Shown here: positions 16,388 to 24,410 of the stretch, piece after piece | Layout: each line of letters opens with the position of its first letter | Numbering within the stretch: the stretch's first letter is position 1 | NCBI GenBank assembly: GCA_905198155.1 | Contig: CAJKBQ010000012.1 | Coordinates: forward strand, 13,965-77,964 | DNA length: 64,000 nucleotides | Source of the DNA: an uncultured Eubacteriales bacterium | Lineage (GTDB): Bacteria > Bacillota > Clostridia > Oscillospirales > Acutalibacteraceae | Direction of reading: 5' to 3' | Notes under the pieces: model-generated | What the model was told of the DNA's origin: nothing | Seen by the model: only the letters and a program-made list of their open reading frames with translations | The model's database searches: none | Program-made: the position numbers and the translations under genes

Positions 16388-17242
16388 ATGGCAAAGATCA
16401 TCAGCGGCAAAGCCGTTTCCGCCGCCGTGCGGCAGCGCATCGCCGCCCAAACGGCTGAGCTGACGGCGCGCGGCGTGACGCCCGGACTGGCGGTGGTGCT
16501 GGTCGGGGACGACCCGGCGTCGCAGGTATACGTCCGCAACAAAGAAAAAGCGTGCGCCGAAGTCGGGTTTTACAGCGAAAAATATACGCTCCCGGCAACC
16601 ACGACGCAGCAGGAGCTGCTGGCGCTGGTCGAACGGCTGAACGGCGACCCGCGCATCCACGGGATTCTGGTGCAGCTGCCGCTGCCCGCGCCGCTGGACG
16701 CGCAGGCCGTGATCCGCGCCATTGCGCCGGAAAAAGACGTGGATGCGTTTCACCCGGTGAACGTCGGCGGATTGCTGACGGGAACCGCGTGTTTTCTGCC
16801 GTGTACCCCGGCGGGCGTGATGGAACTGCTGCACAGCGAAGGCATTTCGCCGGACGGCAAGCACTGCGTGGTGCTCGGCCGCAGCAACATCGTCGGCAAG
16901 CCGATGGCGATGTTGCTGCTGCGCGAAAACGGCACCGTCACCATCTGCCACAGCCACACACAGGGGCTGGCGGAAATCTGCCGCAGCGCGGACATCCTGG
17001 TTGCGGCGATTGGCCGCCCGCGGTTTATCACGGCGGACATGGTGCAGCCCGGCGCGGCGGTGATCGACGTCGGGATGAACCGCGACGCGTCCGGCAAGCT
17101 GTGCGGCGACGTCGATTTTGACGCGGTCGCGCCGATCGCCGGGTGCATCACGCCGGTGCCGGGCGGCGTCGGCCCCATGACGATCGCCATGCTGATGCAG
17201 AACACGCTGACCGCCGCGCAGCAATTCGCCGCGCGCGCGTGA
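16388..17242 (+). CDS. folD: Bifunctional methylene-THF dehydrogenase/cyclohydrolase
   Basis: 284-residue cytosolic enzyme that interconverts 5,10-methylene-THF and 10-formyl-THF. Visible motifs: SQVYVRNKEKACAEVG with the catalytic Tyr and Lys (about residues 47-62), GILVQLPLP (about 93-101), the NADP-binding VVLGRSNIVGKPMA (about 160-173) and PVPGGVGPMTIAML near the C-terminus. Full length for the family. A GAGGAGA ribosome site precedes the ATG; 24 bp separate it from lgt. Confidence 0.97.
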   Translation: MAKIISGKAVSAAVRQRIAAQTAELTARGVTPGLAVVLVGDDPASQVYVRNKEKACAEVGFYSEKYTLPATTTQQELLALVERLNGDPRIHGILVQLPLPAPLDAQAVIRAIAPEKDVDAFHPVNVGGLLTGTACFLPCTPAGVMELLHSEGISPDGKHCVVLGRSNIVGKPMAMLLLRENGTVTICHSHTQGLAEICRSADILVAAIGRPRFITADMVQPGAAVIDVGMNRDASGKLCGDVDFDAVAPIAGCITPVPGGVGPMTIAMLMQNTLTAAQQFAARA

Positions 17243-17308
17243 TCTGCGGTTCTGCGCAGCCGCTGTTCGCCGCGCAAAAACAGGCGCATGAAAGAGGAGC
17301 ATCGAAAA

Positions 17309-18712
17309 ATGAGCGGAAAATTCAGCCTGCTGCACGGCCGCCGCGACGTCGATATGACGCAGGGCAGTATCATGCGGCACTTGATTACCTTTGCAATTCC
17401 GCTGCTGGTGGGGAATATCTTCCAGCAGCTGTACAACATGGTCGATACCTGGGTCGTCGGCAACTACGTCAGCAACGAGGCGTTTTCGGCGGTCGGCTCC
17501 GTCGGCCCGATCATCAACACGCTGATCGGCTTTTTCATGGGGCTGAGCAGCGGCGCGGGCGTGGTGATTTCGCAGTACTACGGCGCCAAACGCGCCGACA
17601 AAGTCCACGACACCGTCCATACCGCCATGCTGCTGACCTTTATCCTGAGCGTGCTGTTCACCGGCATCGGCATCGGGATGACCCCGGCGATGCTGCGGCT
17701 GATGGATACCCCGGCCGAAGTGATGGCCGACGCGACGGCGTACCTGACGATTTATTTCGCCGGCGTCACTGGCCTGCTGATTTACAACATGGGGTCCGGC
17801 ATCCTGCGCGCCATCGGCGATTCGCAGCGGCCGTTTTACTACCTGGTGGTGTCGGCTGTGACGAATACCGTGCTGGACCTGGTGTTTGTGCTGTGCTTCA
17901 AAATGGGCGTGGAGGGCGTGGCGTACGCCACCATCATCGCGCAGGCACTGTCGGCCGCGCTGGTGCTGATCGAGCTGTGCCGCTCCAAAACGTGCATCCG
18001 GCTGCGCTTCCGCGACCTGCGGATCAACGGCGAAATGCTGCGCAAAACCGTCAAGGTCGGGTTCCCGGCCGGACTGCAGATGGCGGTCACGTCGTTTTCC
18101 AACGTGTTCGTGCAGTCGTACATCAATCACTTCGGCCCCGACTGTATGTCCGGCTGGACGGCGTATTCCAAGCTCGACCAACTGATTTTCCTGCCGATGC
18201 AGTCGCTGGCGCTGGCGTCCACCACGTTCGTCGGCCAAAACCTCGGCAGCCGCAAAGCAGAGCGCGCGCAGCAGGGCGTGCGCATCGCGCTTTGGATGTC
18301 GGTGCTGTGCACCGCGCTGCTGATCGTGCCGGTGGAGCTGTTTGCGCCGCAGCTGACTGCATTTTTCAACAGCAAGCCCGAAGTCGTGCGCTACGGGACG
18401 CTGCTGCTGCGGTACCTGTCGCCGTTTTATGTGCTGTGCTGCGTCAATCAGGTGTACTCCGGTGCGCTGCGCGGCTCCGGCAACAGCCGCACGCCGATGA
18501 TTATCATGCTGCTGTCGTTCGTGGCGTTCCGCCAGTGCTACCTGTATGCGATGGCCAACTGGATTTCCAACGAGATCCTGCCCATTGCGATGGGGTACCC
18601 GGCGGGGTGGCTCGTGTGCAGCGCGGCGACGCTGCTGTATTACAACAGGAAAAAGTTCGCCAAAAACGAAATTATGGACGACGCGCCGCGCGAAGCAGCC
18701 GCGGAAGCGTGA
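17309..18712 (+). CDS. MATE-family efflux transporter
   Basis: 467-residue, 12-helix cation-coupled multidrug/toxin exporter. The N-terminal MATE half starts IPLLVGNIFQQLYNMVDTWVVG (about residues 29-50) and the second half repeats the pattern near FPAGLQMAVTSFSNVFVQS. The start MSGKFSLLHG at 17309 was chosen because AGAGGAG ends 11 bases upstream; the ATG at 17288 has no site. Substrate unknown. Confidence 0.92.
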   Translation: MSGKFSLLHGRRDVDMTQGSIMRHLITFAIPLLVGNIFQQLYNMVDTWVVGNYVSNEAFSAVGSVGPIINTLIGFFMGLSSGAGVVISQYYGAKRADKVHDTVHTAMLLTFILSVLFTGIGIGMTPAMLRLMDTPAEVMADATAYLTIYFAGVTGLLIYNMGSGILRAIGDSQRPFYYLVVSAVTNTVLDLVFVLCFKMGVEGVAYATIIAQALSAALVLIELCRSKTCIRLRFRDLRINGEMLRKTVKVGFPAGLQMAVTSFSNVFVQSYINHFGPDCMSGWTAYSKLDQLIFLPMQSLALASTTFVGQNLGSRKAERAQQGVRIALWMSVLCTALLIVPVELFAPQLTAFFNSKPEVVRYGTLLLRYLSPFYVLCCVNQVYSGALRGSGNSRTPMIIMLLSFVAFRQCYLYAMANWISNEILPIAMGYPAGWLVCSAATLLYYNRKKFAKNEIMDDAPREAAAEA

Positions 18713-18749
18713 AAATTTCGCGCCCGGCCGCAAAATTTCGCCAAACCGC

Positions 18750-18778
18750 TTGACAAGCCCGTCCGCTTGTGCTAAAAT
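18750..18778 (+). promoter_or_regulatory. Sigma-A promoter of rplU operon
   Basis: Near-consensus TTGACA (18750-18755), 17-bp spacer, TAAAAT (18773-18778). Confidence 0.85.
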
Positions 18779-18784
18779 ATTATA

Positions 18785-18863
18785 GCCGCTTATGCCGGGC
18801 TTTGAAGCGACGTCCGTCCGCCCGTGCGTAGCGAGTCTAACGAAAAGGCAGGTTTTATCCAGC
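18785..18863 (+). ncRNA. Probable L21 leader of rplU
   Basis: The ~80-base 5' untranslated region between the promoter and rplU is G+C rich and foldable, in the place where Firmicutes carry the L21 leader RNA, an autoregulatory element. I rely on position and foldability and cannot confirm the consensus. Confidence 0.4.
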
Positions 18864-19172
18864 ATGTATGCAGTAATTGAAACCGGCGGGAAGCAGTACA
18901 AAGTCGAAATCGGTTCGGTTCTCTTTGTCGAAAAGCTGAACGCGGAAGCAGACAGCACCGTGGACTTCAAGGTCATCGCCCTCGGCGGGGAAGATGGGCT
19001 GAAAGTCGGGACGCCGTACCTCGAAGGCGCGACCGTCACCGGGAAGGTGCTGAAAAACGGGAAAGGCAAAAAAATCACCGTTTTCACCTACAAGGCCAAG
19101 AAAAACGAAAAACGCAAGATGGGTCATCGTCAGCCGTACACGAAAGTACAGATCGAATCCATCCAGGCGTAA
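18864..19172 (+). CDS. rplU: 50S ribosomal protein L21
   Basis: 102 residues, full length. MYAVIETGGKQYKVEIGSVL and the C-terminal KRKMGHRQPYTKVQIESI are diagnostic of bL21, a 23S rRNA-binding large-subunit protein. First gene of rplU-prp-rpmA, with 3-bp gaps between genes. The extended frame from 18792 is leader sequence. Confidence 0.98.
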   Translation: MYAVIETGGKQYKVEIGSVLFVEKLNAEADSTVDFKVIALGGEDGLKVGTPYLEGATVTGKVLKNGKGKKITVFTYKAKKNEKRKMGHRQPYTKVQIESIQA

Positions 19173-19175
19173 CGC

Positions 19176-19493
19176 ATGATTCAGGTCGAATTTTCGGTGC
19201 ATGACCATGCGCCGGTCGGGTTCTGCATCAGCGGGCACGCAGGCGCGGGCAGCGCCGGGCGCGACATCGTTTGCGCCGCGGTATCGTCCGCCGCATATAT
19301 GGCAGCCAACACGCTCACCGACGTGGTCGGCGCGCAGCCGGATATTGCGCTGGCAGACGGGCTGCTGCGGGTTTCCGTCCCGGTGGCGGAGCGCCCCAAG
19401 TGCGACGTAATCCTGCGCGGACTAATGATGCATTTGACCCAATTGGCCGGGCAGTATCCGAAAAACATCCACATCACTTATACGGAGGTGTAA
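19176..19493 (+). CDS. prp: Ribosomal-processing cysteine protease Prp
   Basis: 105-residue cysteine protease that removes the N-terminal extension of ribosomal protein L27. Catalytic His21 (SGHAGAG) and Cys33 (DIVCAAVSS) are both present. Always found between rplU and rpmA in Firmicutes, as here (3-bp gaps both sides). Its substrate site is visible in the next gene. Confidence 0.96.
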   Translation: MIQVEFSVHDHAPVGFCISGHAGAGSAGRDIVCAAVSSAAYMAANTLTDVVGAQPDIALADGLLRVSVPVAERPKCDVILRGLMMHLTQLAGQYPKNIHITYTEV

Positions 19494-19496
19494 CAA

Positions 19497-19778
19497 ATGC
19501 TTCAAATTAATATTCAGCTTTTTGCGCATAAAAAAGGTGTCGGTTCCACCAAGAACGGCCGGGATTCCGAGTCCAAACGGCTTGGCGTGAAACGTGCGGA
19601 CGGGCAGTTCGTGCTGGCCGGGAACATCCTGGTGAAGCAGCGCGGCACGCACATCCAGCCGGGCGAAAACGTCGGCCGCGGGTCCGACGACAGCCTGTTT
19701 GCGCTGATCGACGGCAAAGTGAAGTTCGAGCGCAAAGGCCGCGACGGCAAAAAAGTCAGCGTCTATGCTGCCGAGTAA
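19497..19778 (+). CDS. rpmA: 50S ribosomal protein L27 with cleavable N-terminus
   Basis: 93 residues. The N-terminus MLQINIQLFAHKKGVGS contains the Prp cleavage motif ending in LFA, so the mature protein should begin HKKGVGSTKNG at residue 11. That mature N-terminus reaches the peptidyl-transferase centre. The rest (RDSESKRLGVKRADGQFVLAG) is standard bL27. Followed by an intrinsic terminator. Confidence 0.98.
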   Translation: MLQINIQLFAHKKGVGSTKNGRDSESKRLGVKRADGQFVLAGNILVKQRGTHIQPGENVGRGSDDSLFALIDGKVKFERKGRDGKKVSVYAAE

Positions 19779-19793
19779 TTTCTGACACAATTT

Positions 19794-19827
19794 CGGGCTG
19801 CCGCTTCGCGCGACGGCCCGTTTTTTT
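19794..19827 (+). terminator. Terminator after rpmA
   Basis: Stem of CGGGCTGCCGC and GCGACGGCCCG with a short TTCG-type loop and seven T bases (19821-19827). Confidence 0.85.
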
Positions 19828-19868
19828 GAATTCCCGCCCGGCCGGGCGGCAGAGAGAGGTGCAGGCCC

Positions 19869-21140
19869 ATGTTTGTAGATTACGCAAAAATCAAAGTGAA
19901 AGCCGGCGACGGCGGCGACGGCGCGGTCAGCTTTCACCGCGAAAAATATATCGCGGCGGGCGGGCCGGACGGCGGCGACGGCGGCCGCGGCGGCGACGTA
20001 CTGCTGGTGGCGGACGACCACCTGTCCACGCTGGCGGATTTCCGGTACCAGCGCAAATATACCGCCCAGAACGGCGAAAACGGCCGCGGCGGCCGCAGCT
20101 CCGGCAAAAGCGCGCCCGACCTGATCGTGAAGGTGCCGCGCGGTACCGTGGTGCGCGACGCCGCCACCGGCCGCCTGCTGGCCGACGTGTCGGACGACGC
20201 GCCCGTGCGCATTGCCCGCGGCGGCCGCGGCGGATGGGGCAATACGCATTTCGCCACGCCCACGCGTCAGGTGCCGCGCTTTGCCAAGCCCGGCACGCCC
20301 GGCGAATCGCTCGAAGTCCAGCTGGAACTGAAGCTGCTGGCGGACGTGGGGCTGGTCGGGTTCCCGAACGTCGGCAAATCGACGCTGATCTCCGTCGTCA
20401 GCGAAGCCAAGCCGAACATCGCGAACTATCACTTCACCACGCTCACCCCCGTGCTGGGTGTCGTGCGGTACCCGGACGGCGGGTCGTTCGTGATGGCGGA
20501 CATCCCCGGCCTGATCGAAGGCGCGAGCGACGGCGCGGGGCTGGGGCACCAGTTTTTGCGGCACGTGGACCGCTGCCGGCTGCTGGTGCATATTGTGGAC
20601 GTGTCCGGCAGCGAAGGCCGCGACCCGCGTGCGGATTTTGCCGTAATCAACGACGAGCTGAAAAAATTCGACCCCGATTTGGCGCAGCGCCCGATGATCG
20701 TTGCGGGCAATAAGTGCGACATGGCGACCGACGAACAGGTGGCCGAATTCGGCGGCTTCGTCCGCGCGCAGGGGTACGAATTTTTCCCGATCATGGCGGC
20801 GATCCGCTACGGCGTAGACGACCTGCTCAACGAAATCCGCGCCCGGCTGGCGCAGCTGCCGCCGGTGGTGCGGTACGAGCCGGAGCCGGAACCGCAGCCC
20901 GCGCCCGAATCGCTTGGCAAGCACCCGGTGCAGATTCGCCGCGAAGGCAATGTGTACTTTGTGGAGGCACCGTGGCTGCTCCAGGTGCTGCGCACCATCC
21001 GGTTCGACGATTCGGAATCGATGCAGTATTTTGAGCGCGTGCTGAACGAATGCGGTGTGATCGACGCGCTGCGCGCCGCCGGATGCACCGAAGGCGATAC
21101 CGTGTCGATGTACGACCTGGAATTTGACTTTGTGGACTGA
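19869..21140 (+). CDS. obgE: GTPase Obg/CgtA
   Basis: Essential ribosome-associated GTPase, 423 residues, in the three-domain Gram-positive form. The glycine-rich Obg fold covers residues 1-158 (KAGDGGDGAVSFHREKY), the G domain about 159-330 with G1 GFPNVGKST, G3 DIPGLIEGA and G4 NKCDMA, and a C-terminal OCT domain about 350-423. It lies after the rpmA terminator; I see no strong promoter in the 40-bp gap, so expression may come from read-through. AGAGAGGTGCAG precedes the ATG. Confidence 0.97.
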   Translation: MFVDYAKIKVKAGDGGDGAVSFHREKYIAAGGPDGGDGGRGGDVLLVADDHLSTLADFRYQRKYTAQNGENGRGGRSSGKSAPDLIVKVPRGTVVRDAATGRLLADVSDDAPVRIARGGRGGWGNTHFATPTRQVPRFAKPGTPGESLEVQLELKLLADVGLVGFPNVGKSTLISVVSEAKPNIANYHFTTLTPVLGVVRYPDGGSFVMADIPGLIEGASDGAGLGHQFLRHVDRCRLLVHIVDVSGSEGRDPRADFAVINDELKKFDPDLAQRPMIVAGNKCDMATDEQVAEFGGFVRAQGYEFFPIMAAIRYGVDDLLNEIRARLAQLPPVVRYEPEPEPQPAPESLGKHPVQIRREGNVYFVEAPWLLQVLRTIRFDDSESMQYFERVLNECGVIDALRAAGCTEGDTVSMYDLEFDFVD

Positions 21141-21159
21141 CGAAGAAAGGATCGGTGCG

Positions 21160-21549
21160 ATGGAACGGCTGCTGAATCTGGACTGCGATGTGCGGGCGTA
21201 CAGCCCGCTGGCGCTGGCATTTATCGGCGACGGCGTGTACGAGCTGATGGTGCGCGAGCAGATTGTGTGCGCGGGCAACTGCGGCGTCAAATCGCTGCAC
21301 AGCCGCACCGTGGCGGAGGTGCGCTGCGAAGCGCAGGCGGAGGCCGTCCGGCGGCTGGAACCGCTGCTCACGCCCGAAGAGACCGACGTACTGCGCCGCG
21401 GCCGCAACGCGCACCCCGGTCATGTGCCGAAAAATGCCGACCCCGCCGTCTATCACCAGGCGACCGGGCTGGAAGCGCTGTTCGGCTACCTGTACCTCAA
21501 AGGCGAGCTGGCGCGCATCCGCACGCTGTTCGGCGCGATTCACGCATAA
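21160..21549 (+). CDS. mrnC: Mini-ribonuclease III
   Basis: 129-residue double-strand RNase that matures 23S rRNA ends; it is an RNase III catalytic domain without a dsRNA-binding domain. Catalytic acidic residues lie in ALAFIGDGVYELMVRE (about residues 14-29) and ATGLEALFGYLYL (about 101-113). AGAAAGGA lies 8 bases before the ATG at 21160. It is 19 bp after obgE. Confidence 0.93.
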   Translation: MERLLNLDCDVRAYSPLALAFIGDGVYELMVREQIVCAGNCGVKSLHSRTVAEVRCEAQAEAVRRLEPLLTPEETDVLRRGRNAHPGHVPKNADPAVYHQATGLEALFGYLYLKGELARIRTLFGAIHA

Positions 21550-21582
21550 AAATTGCACCGGCGGATTTCCGTCGGTGCAATT
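21547..21582 (-). terminator. Terminator for the small minus-strand gene
   Basis: 13-bp stem ATTGCACCGGCGG / CCGTCGGTGCAAT (21553-21582). Read on the minus strand it is followed by a TTTTTAT run. Confidence 0.75.
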
Positions 21583-21603
21583 CGGTGAAATGTGCGGCAA
21601 TTT

Positions 21604-21738
21604 TTACTGCTGCGACTGGTCGGTGGGGCCGTCCTGCGCAGACTGCGGGTGCTGGTTCTGAACCGATTGCCGCTTTTTGTTCTGCGCATTTTTGGCCTGC
21701 GCGTTCTGGGCGTTGGAACCGGAATTCGGATTTTTCAT
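21604..21738 (-). CDS. Small N/Q-rich protein, 44 residues
   Basis: Short gene with an excellent AAAGGAGG ribosome site ahead of the ATG at 21738 and an intrinsic terminator right after the TAA. The product begins MKNPNSGSNAQNAQAKNAQN and is dominated by Asn, Gln, Ala and Lys with three NAQ repeats and a QSQQ end. Composition recalls gamma-type small acid-soluble spore proteins, but it is shorter and I do not claim membership. Divergent from the methyltransferase gene at 21825. Confidence 0.65.
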   Translation of the reverse strand: MKNPNSGSNAQNAQAKNAQNKKRQSVQNQHPQSAQDGPTDQSQQ

Positions 21739-21824
21739 GTTCGATTCCCTCCTTTCCGATGCATAGTATCGGTCGCCCGGCGCGCAAATATACGAATTTT
21801 TTGATTGAAACGGGGGAGTTTGCC

Positions 21825-23171
21825 ATGGAATTGCCGGCGGAATTTTGGGCGCGGATGGCGCGGTTTCCGGGACTGGATCCGGACGCGTTCCGCGCGTGTT
21901 ACGATGTGGTGCCGCGCCGCGGGATTCGGCGCAATCCGCTCAAATGCACCGACCGCGCGTGGGCGTCGCTGCCGTATGCAGCGGAGCCGTCGCCGTTTGC
22001 GCCGGAATCGTATTACCTGACCGGCGACGCGCCCGGCATCGGCAAATCCCCGCTGCATCACGCCGGGGCGTTTTATGTGCAGGAGCCGTCGGCATCCTCG
22101 GCCGTGACCGTGCTGGCGCCGCAGCCGGGCGACCGCGTGCTGGATCTGTGCGCCGCGCCGGGCGGCAAATCGACGCAGATCGGTGCGGCGCTGGCCGGGC
22201 GCGGACTGCTGTGGGCGAACGAGATTGTCCCGTCGCGCGCGCAGGTGCTGCTGTCCAACGTGGAGCGCATGGGCGTCCGCAACGCCGTCGTCTCCAATGC
22301 CGACCCGCGCGTGCTGTGCGCCGGGCTGGCGGGGTTTTTTGACCGCGTGCTGGTGGACGCGCCGTGCTCCGGCGAAGGGATGTTTGCCCGCGACCCGGAG
22401 GCCGTCGCGGCGTGGAGCCCGGCGCATTCCGACGCGTGCGCCGTCCGGCAGCAAAAAATCCTCGATTCCGCCGCGCAGGCCGTCCGCACCGGCGGCGTGC
22501 TGGTGTATTCCACCTGCACGTTCTCCCCGGAGGAAAACGAATGCGTGATCGACGCGTTTCTGCGCGCGCACCCGGATTTTGCGCTGGCGGACTGCGGCGT
22601 GTCGTTCGGCCGCCCGGCGGAAAATGCATTCGGCTCCGGCGCATTCGATCTGTCGCTGGCCCGCCGCATTTTCCCGATGGACGGCGGCGCGGGGCATTTC
22701 ATCGCGAAGCTGATCCGCACCGGCGAAAACCCGGCCGCATTGCCCACGCCGTACGCCTACGCCCGCAAAGCCCCCGACGGCGCGCAGGCACTGTACGAAT
22801 CGATCTTTTCGGACGCGATGTACGGCGTGCCCGCGCAGCTCGGCGAAAAGCTGCTCCTGCTCCCGGAGGGGCTGCCGCGGCTGGACCGGCTGTCCGTGCT
22901 GCGCGCCGGTGTGGTGCTGGCAGAGATGCGCAAAAACCGGCTGGAACCGGATCACGGCGTGTTCGCGGCCGCGCACGGTACCACGGCGCGCCGCCTGCTC
23001 GACTTTGCGCCCGACGATCCGGCACTGGCCGCATTCCTGGCAGGGGAGGAGATCGCGTGCGAAGCGTCCGGCTACGCTGCCGTCGCCGTATGCGGCGCGG
23101 TGCTGGGGTTCGGCAAGGCCTCCGGCGGCCGCCTGAAAAACCGCTACCCCAAAGGGCTGCGCAATCGCTGA
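21825..23171 (+). CDS. RsmF/NOL1-type RNA cytosine-5 methyltransferase
   Basis: 448-residue SAM-dependent m5C methyltransferase acting on rRNA or tRNA. SAM motif I reads LDLCAAPGGKSTQIG (about residues 106-120); catalytic and release cysteines are in VDAPCSGEGMFARD (about 178-191) and YSTCTFSPEENE (about 229-240). A C-terminal PUA-like region follows from about residue 285 (FIAKLIRTGE onward), as in RsmF. GGGGGAG at 21812-21818 sets the start. Which rRNA base is modified is not clear. Confidence 0.92.
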   Translation: MELPAEFWARMARFPGLDPDAFRACYDVVPRRGIRRNPLKCTDRAWASLPYAAEPSPFAPESYYLTGDAPGIGKSPLHHAGAFYVQEPSASSAVTVLAPQPGDRVLDLCAAPGGKSTQIGAALAGRGLLWANEIVPSRAQVLLSNVERMGVRNAVVSNADPRVLCAGLAGFFDRVLVDAPCSGEGMFARDPEAVAAWSPAHSDACAVRQQKILDSAAQAVRTGGVLVYSTCTFSPEENECVIDAFLRAHPDFALADCGVSFGRPAENAFGSGAFDLSLARRIFPMDGGAGHFIAKLIRTGENPAALPTPYAYARKAPDGAQALYESIFSDAMYGVPAQLGEKLLLLPEGLPRLDRLSVLRAGVVLAEMRKNRLEPDHGVFAAAHGTTARRLLDFAPDDPALAAFLAGEEIACEASGYAAVAVCGAVLGFGKASGGRLKNRYPKGLRNR

Positions 23172-23190
23172 AAAAATTGCCGCCGACCTC

Positions 23191-23219
23191 TTGACAAACT
23201 GCCCGCCGCGCGCTATACT
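23191..23219 (+). promoter_or_regulatory. Sigma-A promoter of ribU transcript
   Basis: TTGACA (23191-23196), 17-bp spacer, TATACT (23214-23219), 20 bp before the FMN riboswitch. Confidence 0.85.
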
Positions 23220-23239
23220 AATGAATAGAAAAATTCATA

Positions 23240-23346
23240 TTCTTCGGGGCGGGGTGCGATTCCCCACCGGTGGTACAGCCCACAAGCAGCAATGCAGATT
23301 CGGTGCAATTCCGAAGCCGACGGTATAGTCCGGATGAGAGAAGAAA
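23240..23346 (+). ncRNA. FMN riboswitch (RFN element)
   Basis: All conserved RFN blocks are present in order: TTCTTCGGGGCGGGGTG, CCCCACCGGTGGT, AGCCC, GATTCGGTG, TTCCGAAGCCGACGGT, TAGTCCGGATGAGAGAAGAA. The closing stem TTCTT/AAGAA joins 23240 and 23346. It controls the riboflavin transporter gene downstream. Confidence 0.97.
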
Positions 23347-23368
23347 TTGTGTGATTTGGGTCGATCCG

Positions 23369-23402
23369 CTCCGTGTTTTTGCAGCACGGAGCGTTTTTTG
23401 TT
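23369..23402 (+). terminator. FMN riboswitch expression-platform terminator
   Basis: Perfect 9-bp stem CGCTCCGTG/CACGGAGCG (23369-23377 and 23387-23395) plus T-run. FMN binding would favour this terminator and switch ribU off. Confidence 0.9.
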
Positions 23403-23426
23403 TTACGCGAAGGGAGTTTGTCTGTT

Positions 23427-24098
23427 ATGAATCAATCGTCTGAAAATATCCGCCGGCTGACCGTGTCCGCCATGCTGACCGCGCTGGCGTATGCGTGCGT
23501 TGCGCTGAGCAGCATGGTCTTTCCGATCAAAATCGAGGGCTTTTTGAGCCTGGAATGCAAAGACGCGGTGCTGATGATCGGCGCGTTTCTGTTCGGCCCG
23601 GGGACGGGGCTGGCGATGGCGGCGGTCGTCGCCGTGCTGGAATTTTTGACGTTCAGCGGCACGGGGTGGATCGGTCTGCTGATGAACGTGCTGTCGTCGG
23701 CGCTGTTCATCTGCCCGGCGGCCGCTGTGTACCGCCGCCGCCGGACGTTCGGCGGTGCGCTGATCGGTTTGGGCTGCGGCGCGGCAGCCATGTGCGCCGG
23801 GATGATCCTGTGGAACTATGTGATGACCCCCATTTACATGGGCGTCGCGCGCGAGATGGTTGTCGGCATGCTGCTGCCGGTGATCCTGCCGTTCAACCTG
23901 CTGAAAGCCGCGCTTAACGGCGCGCTGACCATGCTGCTGTATCACGCGGTGGTCACGGTGCTGCGCAAAGCGCACCTGCTGCCGCCGTCCGATTCCGCTC
24001 CGGCGCGCCGCGGGCGCAGCGTCTGGGTCGCCGGGATCGCGCTGGTGTGCGCCGCGGGACTGCTGCTGGCGGCGCTGGCATGGAGCGGCGCGCTGTAA
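23427..24098 (+). CDS. ribU: Riboflavin ECF transporter S component
   Basis: 223-residue integral membrane substrate-binding subunit for riboflavin, which works with a shared ECF AAT module. Six hydrophobic segments are visible, starting LTVSAMLTALAYACVALSSM, with the ECF S-component AxxxAxxxx-type contacts in helix 1 and FLSLECKDAVLMIGAFLFGP in helix 2. The C-terminus has an extra segment of about 40 residues with a seventh hydrophobic stretch (WVAGIALVCAAGLLLAAL). The FMN riboswitch upstream supports the substrate. AGGGAG ahead of ATG 23427. Confidence 0.95.
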   Translation: MNQSSENIRRLTVSAMLTALAYACVALSSMVFPIKIEGFLSLECKDAVLMIGAFLFGPGTGLAMAAVVAVLEFLTFSGTGWIGLLMNVLSSALFICPAAAVYRRRRTFGGALIGLGCGAAAMCAGMILWNYVMTPIYMGVAREMVVGMLLPVILPFNLLKAALNGALTMLLYHAVVTVLRKAHLLPPSDSAPARRGRSVWVAGIALVCAAGLLLAALAWSGAL

Positions 24099-24150
24099 GA
24101 TTTTCCGGCGCAAAAAGCCGCAGAATCGCCGAATATTCCGCGAAAAATGC

Positions 24151-24179
24151 TTGACAAGCCATTCGGAATTTGCTATAAT
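24151..24179 (+). promoter_or_regulatory. Sigma-A promoter of metK transcript
   Basis: Consensus TTGACA (24151-24156), 17-bp spacer, TATAAT (24174-24179). Confidence 0.9.
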
Positions 24180-24214
24180 ACAATGGAATGGTAAATGCTT
24201 TTGAACCGAATAGT

Positions 24215-24312
24215 CCTTATCATGAGCGACGGAGGGATCAGGCCCGACGATGTCCGGCAACCTGCCATGGCGGCAAGGTGCCAAATCCTGCGGTGTAAGC
24301 CGGAAGATGAGG
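24215..24312 (+). ncRNA. SAM-I riboswitch (S-box)
   Basis: Contains the S-box core GGAGGGATCAGGCCCGA, the GGCAACCTGCC block, GGCAAGGTGCCAAATCC and the closing helix CCTTATC/GATGAGG. SAM binding should promote termination ahead of metK, feedback control of SAM synthesis. Confidence 0.96.
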
Positions 24313-24320
24313 TGAAACAT

Positions 24321-24363
24321 ACGCACGTCTATCCGGGGGAAGCCCGGGGGTCGTGCGTTTTTT
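24321..24363 (+). terminator. SAM riboswitch expression-platform terminator
   Basis: Outer stem ACGCACG/CGTGCGT (24321-24327, 24352-24358) with an inner G/C stem, followed by TTTTTT. Confidence 0.85.
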
Positions 24364-24410
24364 GGATTCTGCGCCGCATCGATAAGCGGAAAGGAACAGG
24401 ATATTAAACT

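Noticed and set aside
15650..19087. 1145-codon open frame on the minus strand
   Set aside because: Antisense to lgt, folD, MATE and rplU, all of which have clear family motifs; long antisense frames are expected in high-G+C coding DNA.
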